Below, in pieces: positions 16,679 through 23,698 of a stretch of 51,996 nucleotides of DNA (its first letter is position 1; every line of letters begins with the position of its first letter). Source of the stretch: Bacteroidaceae bacterium (lineage in GTDB: Bacteria > Bacteroidota > Bacteroidia > Bacteroidales > Bacteroidaceae); contig JAFZFN010000011.1 of assembly GCA_017555875.1 (NCBI GenBank), forward strand, positions 1-51,996, in the 5' to 3' direction. Below the pieces are notes generated by a model that saw only the letters and a list, made by a program, of their open reading frames with translations, was not told the origin of the DNA and made no database searches. The translations under genes and the position numbers were made by a program.

Positions 16679-17314
16679 ATGACAAAATCAATGATTCTAC
16701 GTGGGAAACCCCTATCAATGGTGATGAGCACTTTCCTGTTCCCTCTCTTTTGCGTAACGGGAAGCCTGCTCTTCACCTCATGCGAAGAGACCGCCGAGAT
16801 AGACGAATATGCCAACTGGCAAGAGCGAAACGAGGCATTCATCGACTCCATCGCTGGCGTTGTTGACCACTGCAATGACGGCAGATGGGTCAAGATACTG
16901 GCCTACAACCTCAACGATACCGACGTCGACGGCAACATTGCAATACACGACAATGCCGACTACGTCTATTGCTACAAGGAGCAGTCGGGTACGGGAATAG
17001 AGCATCCTCTAACCTTTGTCTCGGTCGACTACCGCGGTCGCCTCATGCCTACCGCCAACCACCCCAGTGGCTTTGTGTTCGACGAGTCATACAAAGGAGC
17101 CTTCAACCCTAACACCTGCAAGCCTGCAGAGTTTCGCATCGACGGTGTCGTAGCAGGATGGCAGACCGTGTTGCCGCATATGACCAAGGGGGACCGCTGG
17201 ACAGTATACATTCCCTCCAAGCTAGGATACGGCAGTCAGACAAAGACCAACATCCCTGCCCACTCGGCTCTGGTCTTCGACATGCATCTGGCTGATTTCG
17301 CTACGGACAAATAA
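16679..17314 (+). CDS. FKBP-type peptidyl-prolyl isomerase lipoprotein
   Basis: A 211-residue lipoprotein: signal sequence up to LLFTSC (lipobox Cys about 35), a charged linker, then an FKBP domain in the C-terminal 110 residues (VSVDYRGRLMPT, FRIDGVVAGWQTVLPHMTKG, YIPSKLGYGS, IPAHSALVFDMHL). These strands hold the usual rotamase pocket residues (Tyr, Phe, Asp, Trp, Tyr). It should assist folding of envelope proteins in the periplasm or at the outer membrane. The ATG at 16679 is preferred over a TTG at 16658. Confidence 0.88.
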   Translation: MTKSMILRGKPLSMVMSTFLFPLFCVTGSLLFTSCEETAEIDEYANWQERNEAFIDSIAGVVDHCNDGRWVKILAYNLNDTDVDGNIAIHDNADYVYCYKEQSGTGIEHPLTFVSVDYRGRLMPTANHPSGFVFDESYKGAFNPNTCKPAEFRIDGVVAGWQTVLPHMTKGDRWTVYIPSKLGYGSQTKTNIPAHSALVFDMHLADFATDK

Positions 17315-17424
17315 TGGCAGAGTCCCAGCACGGGATTCTTGCCTTTCCCTTTTGAGCAGTGACCTAAACGTTGACTTCCATTCAGGAAAACATCGAAGTT
17401 GACAAATAACATATTATAACAAAA

Positions 17425-17451
17425 AAGAAGTCGATTTTCATCGACTTCTTT
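17425..17451. terminator. Bidirectional terminator between FKBP gene and tRNA-Gln
   Basis: AAGAAGTCGA and TCGACTTCTT pair perfectly around TTTTCA. On the plus strand the stem is followed by TTTTTTG. On the minus strand it is also followed by T-rich sequence (TTTTTTGTT). It can stop both the FKBP transcript and the tRNA-Gln transcript. Confidence 0.85.
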
Positions 17452-17456
17452 TTTTG

Positions 17457-17527
17457 TTGGGCTACCCGGACTCGAACCAGGAAAGGCAGGACCAGAATCT
17501 GCAGTGTTACCATTACACCATAGCCCA
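17457..17527 (-). tRNA. tRNA-Gln (anticodon CUG)
   Basis: Read on the minus strand: acceptor TGGGCTA/TAGCCCA, D-arm with GTGTAATGGTAAC, anticodon arm GCAGA-TTCTGGT-CCTGC, T-arm CCTGGTTCGAGTCCGGG, CCA not encoded. The seven-base loop places CTG at positions 34-36, that is glutamine. The lowest anticodon-stem pair would be an A-C mismatch, which is unusual and lowers certainty on decoding a little. Confidence 0.9.
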
Positions 17528-17654
17528 ATCGTTTACGGGTGCAAAGGTACGACAAGTTTTGATATCCGCAAAACAATTTGCAAAGTTTTTTCAGATTATT
17601 TTTACACTAAAAAGAGAACTATCATAAAAACAGCACGTTGCAGTTATAAAAAAA

Positions 17655-17685
17655 GGAGGCGAGTACGGCATTTGTACTCGCCCCC
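17655..17685 (-). terminator. Terminator of leuB
   Basis: On the minus strand GGGGGCGAGTAC pairs with GTACTCGCCTCC (one mismatch) around AAATGCC, followed at once by TTTTTTTAT. This is a strong rho-independent terminator, 20 bases past the leuB stop. Confidence 0.9.
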
Positions 17686-17705
17686 TTTGCATAAATCTAT
17701 TTTTT

Positions 17706-18767
17706 TTACGCCTTATGGATATAGTCGACCAGCCATTCACCTATCTCCTTTGTTCCATATTTGGCTCCACCCTCAACCTGAATCTCGGGAGTGCGCACAT
17801 TAGCGTCGAGCGAAGCATCCACCGCCTTACGGATGAGCTCACCCTCTGCCTTGAGGTCGAAGTACTCGAAGAGCATCGCCACAGAGAGCACCTGCGCCAA
17901 AGGATTGGCGATATTGAGCCCCTTCGCCTGAGGCCATGAGCCGTGGATGGGCTCAAACACAGGAGTACTCTCACCCGTAGAAGCCGAGGGGAGCAGGCCC
18001 ATGGAACCGCTAATCACCGAGCCCTCGTCGGTAAGGATGTCGCCGAAGGTGTTCTCGGTCACCATGACATCGAAGAAGGTGGGGTCTTGGATCATGCGCA
18101 TGGCGGCATTGTCCACGTACATATAGTCGGTATTCACCTCGGGGTACTGGGGTGCCATCTCCTGGGCAATCTGACGCCACAGGCGTGATGAGGCCAGCAC
18201 ATTAGCCTTGTCTACCACGGTGAGGTGCTTGTTGCGCTTCATGGCATACTCGAAGGCTACCTTGAGGATACGCTCAATCTCGGGACGGGTGTAGTAGTTG
18301 GTATCGTAGGCCTTGTCGTTGTCCTGGTACTTCTCACCGAAGTACATGCCACCAGTGAGCTCGCGGATACAGATAAAGTCGGCATTCTCGACTAACTCGG
18401 CACGCAGGGGCGACTTGTGCACGAGACACTTAAAGGTCTGCACGGGGCGGATATTGGCAAAGAGACCCAGCTTCTTGCGCATGGCGAGCAAACCCTGCTC
18501 GGGGCGCACCTTGGCTGTAGGGTCATTGTCAAACTTAGGGTCACCTACGGCAGAGAACAACACTGCGTCTGCCTCTTGGCACACCTGAAAGGTCTCTTCG
18601 GGGAAGGGGTCGCCCACCTCGTCGATGGCATGAGCACCACAAATAGCATGCTTATACGACACGTTGTGACCAAACTTCTCACATACGGCGGTCATTACAT
18701 CTACACCTACGGCAGATATTTCGGGGCCGATACCGTCACCGGCCAAAACTGCAATCTTAAAGTCCAT
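17706..18767 (-). CDS. leuB: 3-isopropylmalate dehydrogenase
   Basis: A 353-residue NAD-dependent decarboxylating dehydrogenase of leucine synthesis. Typical elements are [10 protein letters not shown] at the N-terminus, [11 protein letters not shown], the substrate-binding [21 protein letters not shown], the KAN motif ([13 protein letters not shown]), and metal-binding aspartates in [25 protein letters not shown]. This distinguishes LeuB from isocitrate dehydrogenase, although tartrate and homoisocitrate dehydrogenases are close relatives. No leuA, leuC or leuD lies next to it, unlike the usual leu cluster. It has its own promoter inside the repeated element at 18800-18872 and its own terminator, so it is a one-gene unit. 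Confidence 0.93.
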   Translation of the reverse strand: MDFKIAVLAGDGIGPEISAVGVDVMTAVCEKFGHNVSYKHAICGAHAIDEVGDPFPEETFQVCQEADAVLFSAVGDPKFDNDPTAKVRPEQGLLAMRKKLGLFANIRPVQTFKCLVHKSPLRAELVENADFICIRELTGGMYFGEKYQDNDKAYDTNYYTRPEIERILKVAFEYAMKRNKHLTVVDKANVLASSRLWRQIAQEMAPQYPEVNTDYMYVDNAAMRMIQDPTFFDVMVTENTFGDILTDEGSVISGSMGLLPSASTGESTPVFEPIHGSWPQAKGLNIANPLAQVLSVAMLFEYFDLKAEGELIRKAVDASLDANVRTPEIQVEGGAKYGTKEIGEWLVDYIHKA

Positions 18768-18799
18768 AGTTTTATATTCCTTTTACCTTATTATATTGA

Positions 18800-18872
18800 G
18801 AGAGTGCAAAGATACGAATAAGCGAGCGAGAAATATCAAGTTTACTTGAATATTTTTCACAACGAGCTGCTT
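18800..18872 (-). promoter_or_regulatory. Promoter element of leuB (single copy of the repeated element)
   Basis: On the minus strand this reads GTTGTGAAAAATATT, CAAGTAAACTTG, ATATTTCTCGCTCGCTTATTCG and the -7 box TATCTTTG (18814-18807). It is nearly identical to the downstream glyS copy but is present once. It fills the gap between the lpxB stop (18873) and leuB. Confidence 0.8.
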
Positions 18873-20015
18873 TCACACTTTTTTTCGCAATAGCCCCACT
18901 ATCTTCTCAGCAGCATGCTCCGAGGCACCAGCTTCGCCGAGAGGACGCAACACCATCTCATCATACTCCTTGAGCATACGGCTATGATAGAAGTCATCCA
19001 AGAGCAATTGGTCGAGTTCCTCCTTGAGTTCACGCTCATTCATGCCGTCGGCCACGAGCTCACGCACTACGGGAAAGTCTGCCACGAGATTGACCAGTGA
19101 GATGTGCTTCACCTTGAGCACCAAGCCACGCAGCCACGACACTACCTTACCCAACTTCATATAGTAACACACCACCTGAGGCACACGGAAGAGGGCCGTC
19201 TCCAGCGTCGCCGTCCCCGAGGTCACCATGGCCGCATAGGAGTGTGTGAGAAGAGGATAGGTCTCTGCGAACACGACCTTCGCATCCCGTAGCCCGAACC
19301 CTCGGTACATCTCCTCCGCTATGCCAGGCGCTCCGGCAATGACCCACTGGAAACCCTTGAAATGCTTCGTAGCAGCCAGCATGATGGGCAGGTTGTCACG
19401 AATCTCTTGCTTGCGGCTACCCGCAAGGAGCGCCACGATGGGGCGCTTGGGGTCGAGGTTGTGGCGAGCACAAAACTCCTCACGCGACTCTACATACTTC
19501 GCCCTGAACTCCGCCACGGCATCGACACACGGATTGCCCACGTAGTGTATCGGGTAGTCATGCTTGGCAAAGTAAGGCACCTCGAACGGCAGGATGGAAA
19601 ACATCTCGTCGACATAGCGGCGGATGTCCTTGATGCGGTACTCCTTCCAAGCCCATATCTTGGGCGAGATATAGTAATAGACCGGAATCTGCGTGTGGGT
19701 CTTGAGATACTTGGCCATCGAGAGGTTGAATCCGGGATAGTCGACCAGCACCACCACGTCAGGGTTCCATGCCACGATGTCCTGCTTGCATTGCTTCATC
19801 CCTCTCATGATTGTGCCCGCGTGCAGCGCCACCTGGACAAATCCCATGTAGGCCAGTTCACGATAGTGCTTGACCAAGGTGCCGCCCACCGCCAGCATGA
19901 AGTCACCGCCGAAGAAGCGGAACTCCGCCTCCGCATCGTACACCTCCAAGGCACGCATCAGGTTCGATGCGTGCAGGTCGCCCGAGGCCTCGCCTGCTAT
20001 GAGATAGTATTTCAT
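18873..20015 (-). CDS. lpxB: Lipid-A-disaccharide synthase
   Basis: A 380-residue GT19 glycosyltransferase that joins UDP-diacylglucosamine and lipid X to form the lipid A disaccharide at the inner membrane. MKYYLIAGEASGDLHASNLMRAL is the signature N-terminus; VVLVDYPGFNLSMAKYLK, YYISPKIWAWKEYRIK and the C-terminal SGTATLETALFRVPQVVCYY nucleotide-binding segment confirm it. Length is standard. It is downstream of surE on the same strand with a 97-base gap filled by a 22-bp tandem repeat. Confidence 0.95.
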   Translation of the reverse strand: MKYYLIAGEASGDLHASNLMRALEVYDAEAEFRFFGGDFMLAVGGTLVKHYRELAYMGFVQVALHAGTIMRGMKQCKQDIVAWNPDVVVLVDYPGFNLSMAKYLKTHTQIPVYYYISPKIWAWKEYRIKDIRRYVDEMFSILPFEVPYFAKHDYPIHYVGNPCVDAVAEFRAKYVESREEFCARHNLDPKRPIVALLAGSRKQEIRDNLPIMLAATKHFKGFQWVIAGAPGIAEEMYRGFGLRDAKVVFAETYPLLTHSYAAMVTSGTATLETALFRVPQVVCYYMKLGKVVSWLRGLVLKVKHISLVNLVADFPVVRELVADGMNERELKEELDQLLLDDFYHSRMLKEYDEMVLRPLGEAGASEHAAEKIVGLLRKKV

Positions 20016-20042
20016 TTCACTTCATCTTACGTAGTAACGCGC

Positions 20043-20108
20043 AGTACTTCCTTGTAAGTACTCCAGTACGGACGGGTAAGTACTCGAGTACTTGCATGGA
20101 AGTACTGA
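20043..20108. repeat. 22-bp tandem palindromic repeat, three units (surE-lpxB gap)
   Basis: Three units begin at 20043, 20065 and 20087. Each opens with AGTACT or AGTACG and repeats AAGTACT fourteen bases later, so AGTACT-like hexamers alternate at 14- and 8-base spacing. The junction of units 2 and 3 forms the perfect palindrome AAGTACTCGAGTACTT (20078-20093). The array lies between the surE stop (20113) and lpxB start (20015), and would be transcribed as a series of small hairpins. Confidence 0.85.
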
Positions 20109-20112
20109 GACT

Positions 20113-20886
20113 TTACAGGTCCCAATTCGCCTGGATCTCTTGCATAAGAGAATAGTCGGTCATATCGATTTGTATGGGAGTCACTGCCACGTAGCCCTCG
20201 GTGAGGTTGGGACGGTCGGCCTCGTAGGGTCGCTCGTCGCGCAGGCAGAAACTGCCCACCAGCCAGTAGTAGTTGCCACCACGCGGATGGGGGTGCTCCT
20301 CCCACTCCTGTGTCCACTCACCGCGAGCCATACGACACACCTTGACTCCCTCATAGAGGGGCGTAGCTGGAAAGTTGACATTGAGGCATGAGCCCGTAGG
20401 GAGTCCACGGTCGAGCACCTGCTCCACGATCTTCACGATGTAGGGGGCGCAAGGCTCAAAGTCGGCCTCGGGAGAGTGATTGTCGAGCGAAAAGCCTACC
20501 GAGGGGATGCCCTTCATGCATCCCTCGATGACGATGCCCATGGTGCCAGAGTAGTGTACGTTGACGCCCGAGTTGTCGCCATGATTGATGCCACCGACAA
20601 TGAGGTCGGGCTGGCGGTCGGGGAAGAGCTCGTGCAGAGCCATCTTGATGCAGTCGACGGGCGTACCCGAACACTTGTAGATGGCCAGGTGCTGACACTC
20701 TCTGACGAGGCTGTAATAGACAGGTTCCTTGGAGGTAATCGCACAGCCCATGCCTGAGCGACCACCCTCTGGAGCCATCACGACGACGTCGGCAAAGGTG
20801 GAGAGCAGCTCGGCCACGAAGTTGATGCCACGGGCCTTATAGCCATCGTCATTGGATATGAGTATGAGGGGTCTTTCGTTGTTCAT
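20113..20886 (-). CDS. surE: 5'/3'-nucleotidase SurE
   Basis: A 257-residue cytoplasmic metal-dependent phosphatase acting on nucleoside monophosphates. The N-terminal ISNDDGYKARGI carries the metal-binding Asp13-Asp14 pair; VMAPEGGRSGMGCAIT, the GGINHGDNSGVNVHYSGTMG loop and the PSVGFSL strand are family hallmarks. Length is normal. It is divergent from parA and upstream of lpxB. Confidence 0.95.
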   Translation of the reverse strand: MNNERPLILISNDDGYKARGINFVAELLSTFADVVVMAPEGGRSGMGCAITSKEPVYYSLVRECQHLAIYKCSGTPVDCIKMALHELFPDRQPDLIVGGINHGDNSGVNVHYSGTMGIVIEGCMKGIPSVGFSLDNHSPEADFEPCAPYIVKIVEQVLDRGLPTGSCLNVNFPATPLYEGVKVCRMARGEWTQEWEEHPHPRGGNYYWLVGSFCLRDERPYEADRPNLTEGYVAVTPIQIDMTDYSLMQEIQANWDL

Positions 20887-20960
20887 AAGTACTAATATAT
20901 GAACGCGAAATTAGCATAAAAGCGGCGAAGCACCAAAAAGTTTTCCACCAAAACGGCAAG

Positions 20961-20969
20961 TTATCCACA
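20961..20969 (+). promoter_or_regulatory. DnaA-box-like site in the surE-parA gap
   Basis: TTATCCACA is an exact DnaA box. A weaker relative, TTTTCCACC, lies 20 bases upstream (20941-20949) and AT-rich sequence (TTTTTTTATATTAATAG) follows. A single perfect box may be chance. It is noted because it sits at the divergence next to parAB. Confidence 0.35.
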
Positions 20970-21056
20970 TTTTTAGAAACTTTAAGCACTTTTTTTATAT
21001 TAATAGGCAGATTATTGCTTACTTCGCGTCTTGAAACATTAGCACACATTTTATAA

Positions 21057-21818
21057 ATGGGAAAGATTATTGCTTTAGCAAATCAAAAAGGTGGTGTGGG
21101 AAAGACGACAACAGCGATCAACCTCGCGGCATCGCTCGCCACACTGGAGAAGAAGGTACTGCTCATCGACGCTGACCCTCAGGCCAATGCCTCATCGGGT
21201 CTCGGCATCGACATACAGTCGGTCGACTGCTCGGTGTATGAGTGCCTCATCGACGGACGCGACCCACGCGAAGCCATATACACGACCGACATCGAGGGAC
21301 TCGACGTCATCGCATCGCACATCAACCTCGTAGGCGCTGAGATCGAGATGCTCAACCTCGAGGGACGCGAGACGGTGATGAAGCGCATGCTCGAGCCCTT
21401 CCTCACGGAGTATGACTACATCCTCATCGACTGCTCGCCCTCGCTCGGACTGATCACCGTGAATGCGCTCACTGCAGCCCACTCAGTGATTATCCCCGTG
21501 CAATGTGAATATTTCGCATTGGAGGGAATCAGCAAATTGCTCAACACCATCAAGATCATCAAATCGAAGCTCAACCCCGCACTCGGCATCGAGGGCTTCC
21601 TGCTCACGATGTACGACTCGCGTCTGAGACTGAGCAACCAGGTACTCGATGAGGTGCGCCGCCACTTCCAGGAACTGGTGTTCGACACTGTCATCCAGCG
21701 TAACGTTCGCCTCAGCGAAGCCCCCAGCCACGGTATCCCCACTATCCTCTACGATGCAGAGTCAAAGGGTGCACAAAACTACTTGGCACTGGCACAGGAA
21801 ATCATTAGAAAAAATTGA
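21057..21818 (+). CDS. parA: Chromosome-partitioning ATPase ParA (Soj)
   Basis: A 253-residue ParA/MinD-type ATPase that drives segregation of the origin region with ParB. The deviant Walker A is KGGVGKTT (Lys11 and Lys16), followed by VLLIDADPQANASSGLG as the A' motif and DYILIDCSPSLGLITVNAL as Walker B. No N-terminal DNA-binding extension is present, so it is the chromosomal Soj type. parB follows 89 bases later. Confidence 0.95.
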   Translation: MGKIIALANQKGGVGKTTTAINLAASLATLEKKVLLIDADPQANASSGLGIDIQSVDCSVYECLIDGRDPREAIYTTDIEGLDVIASHINLVGAEIEMLNLEGRETVMKRMLEPFLTEYDYILIDCSPSLGLITVNALTAAHSVIIPVQCEYFALEGISKLLNTIKIIKSKLNPALGIEGFLLTMYDSRLRLSNQVLDEVRRHFQELVFDTVIQRNVRLSEAPSHGIPTILYDAESKGAQNYLALAQEIIRKN

Positions 21819-21875
21819 AGATGAAAGTGAAAAGTGCTGGGTAACCCGACAAGAAGGAATCACCCAGATGGAAAT

Positions 21876-21900
21876 AGTTTTCAATTCTCAATTTTCAATT
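21876..21900 (+). repeat. Heptamer repeat between parA and parB
   Basis: Tandem 7-base units of the form TCAATTN (TCAATTC, TCAATTT, TCAATTA) end a few bases before parB. This is the shortest of four heptamer-repeat loci in this window. Confidence 0.6.
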
Positions 21901-21907
21901 ATAATAT

Positions 21908-22777
21908 ATGGCACAAAAGAAATACCCCTCTCTAGGCCGCGGACTCGACGCCCTCATCTCTACCGACACGGTGAAGACCGAAGGGTCGTCATCCATCAGC
22001 GAGATCGCAATATCGCTCATCAAGGCAAACCCCAACCAGCCGCGCCGCGAGTTTGACCCCGAGGCGCTGCAGGAGCTGGCCGACTCGATCAAGGAGATTG
22101 GCATCATACAACCCATCACCCTGCGCAAGATGGACGACGGCACCTATCAGATTATTGCCGGTGAGCGTCGTTTTCGCGCATCACAACTGGCAGGACTCAC
22201 AACAGTGCCGGCCTACATCCGTACGGCCGACGACGAGAACGTCATGGAGATGGCCCTCGTGGAAAACATCCAACGCGAAGACCTCAACTCCATGGAGATA
22301 GCCCTCGCCTACCAACATCTGCTCGAGGAGTATGACCTTACCCAAGAGCGCCTGAGCGAACGAGTGGGCAAGAAGCGAACCACCGTAGCCAACTACCTGC
22401 GACTGTTGAAGTTGCCTGCACAGATCCAGATGGCGCTGAAGAATCGTGAGCTCGACATGGGACATGCCCGTGCCCTGCTTGCACTGGACAACCCCGTGGA
22501 GCAGATCAACCTCTTCCAAGAGATACAGACCCTCGGGTACTCGGTACGCAAGGTCGAGGAGATCGTAAAGAAAAGCAAGCAGAAAGCCAACCCTAACAAG
22601 GGGCAGGGATCGCCATCAAGCGACTACGACATACTGAAACGCCACCTTGCCAACTTCTTCCAGACAGATGTGCAGCTCACCTGCAATCCCAAAGGAAAGG
22701 GCAAGATAGCCATCAGCTTCAAGAACGAGGAGGAGCTGGAGCGCATCATCGCATTGCTAGACAAGCTGAAAGCATGA
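21908..22777 (+). CDS. parB: Chromosome-partitioning protein ParB (Spo0J)
   Basis: A 289-residue CTP-dependent DNA clamp that binds parS sites and partners with ParA. Order of domains: N-terminal ParA-interacting segment (KYPSLGRGLDALIS), ParB/Srx CTPase fold with ANPNQPRREF and GERRFRASQLAGL, helix-turn-helix region (LTQERLSERVGKKRTTVANYLRLL), and a C-terminal dimerisation domain (ISFKNEEELERIIALLDKL). No parS-like palindrome was found nearby by eye. Its stop overlaps the next start by four bases. Confidence 0.95.
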   Translation: MAQKKYPSLGRGLDALISTDTVKTEGSSSISEIAISLIKANPNQPRREFDPEALQELADSIKEIGIIQPITLRKMDDGTYQIIAGERRFRASQLAGLTTVPAYIRTADDENVMEMALVENIQREDLNSMEIALAYQHLLEEYDLTQERLSERVGKKRTTVANYLRLLKLPAQIQMALKNRELDMGHARALLALDNPVEQINLFQEIQTLGYSVRKVEEIVKKSKQKANPNKGQGSPSSDYDILKRHLANFFQTDVQLTCNPKGKGKIAISFKNEEELERIIALLDKLKA

Positions 22778-23568
22778 ACATCGGTCGCCACATATTGGTC
22801 TCGCTGATGGCTTTGGCCATGCTCTGCATGCCCCGCACCATCGCTGCGCAGACAGAGCGCCATGTCGCTGACACGACACGCTTTGCCCTGGCCGACTCGC
22901 TGCACCACACGGTGGGGCGCGACCTGAAGGTCTTTGCCGAGCCCTCCGCGTCTTCGGTACTCTCTGAGGATTCCGAATTTTCTGAGTTCCATGAGAACTT
23001 GGACTCCGCGAAGATAGCAAGAGCCAGGGCAAGAGACTACCGCCGCGAGACACGCCAGCAGCGCCTGGCCACCTTCACCCCCGACCCTGCCAAGGCTACA
23101 TGGAGTGCCCTGGTCTTCCCTGGAGGCGGACAGATATACAACCACAAATATTGGAAGCTCCCCATCGTCTATGGAGGCTTCCTCGGTTGTGCGTATGCCC
23201 TCAATTGGAACAATCAGATGTATAGCGACTACTCGCAAGCCTATCTCGACATCATGGACGACGACCCAGGCACAGCCAGCTACGAGGATTTCCTACCTCC
23301 GCGATACAATGTAGAGGCCAACAAGGAGTATCTCACGCGAGTGTTCAAGAATAGAAAGGACAACTATCGTCGTCAGCGCGACCTGAGCATCTTCTGCTTT
23401 ATCGGTGTGTACCTTATCTCCGTAGTGGATGCCTATGTCGATGCCGAGCTCTCCAACTTTGACATCACCGATGACCTCAGCGTAGAGGTGCGCCCTGCCA
23501 CCATCGACAACCGACACTCCGCACGGCACCACCAAGCCTACGGATTTCAGTGTAGCATCCATTTCTGA
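22774..23568 (+). CDS. DUF5683 family membrane protein
   Basis: A 264-residue exported protein with a signal peptide (LVSLMALAMLCMPRTIAAQ) and membrane-embedded segments. The core ATWSALVFPGGGQIYNHKYWKLPIVYGGFLGCAYALNW is typical of DUF5683; a second hydrophobic stretch lies near 217-232 (LSIFCFIGVYLISVVDAY). The family regularly follows parAB in Bacteroidales but its role is unknown. The ATGA overlap with parB shows co-translation. Confidence 0.85.
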   Translation: MNIGRHILVSLMALAMLCMPRTIAAQTERHVADTTRFALADSLHHTVGRDLKVFAEPSASSVLSEDSEFSEFHENLDSAKIARARARDYRRETRQQRLATFTPDPAKATWSALVFPGGGQIYNHKYWKLPIVYGGFLGCAYALNWNNQMYSDYSQAYLDIMDDDPGTASYEDFLPPRYNVEANKEYLTRVFKNRKDNYRRQRDLSIFCFIGVYLISVVDAYVDAELSNFDITDDLSVEVRPATIDNRHSARHHQAYGFQCSIHF

Positions 23569-23618
23569 GACCAGCCCCGCCAAGAACCATCCACGATTAC
23601 ATAAATAGGGGCTATATT

Positions 23619-23649
23619 TTTGCCATCACGATGGAAATCTATATTTTTG
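23619..23649 (+). promoter_or_regulatory. Promoter of murF-alr
   Basis: TTTG (23619-23622), 19 bases, TATTTTTG (23642-23649): a full consensus promoter. The -33 box is itself the end of another TATTTTTG (23615-23622), so a 27-bp-spaced direct repeat of CTATATTTTTGC spans the site. The predicted leader is about 45 bases. Confidence 0.7.
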
Positions 23650-23698
23650 CACCTAGTTAGGTCTGACAATGTTCTTTTATTGATAAGGAGTTCACACA

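Noticed and set aside
20043-20108. Possible CRISPR array in the surE-lpxB gap
   Set aside because: Units are directly adjacent with no unique spacers, and no cas genes occur in the window. The same applies to the other 22-bp arrays.
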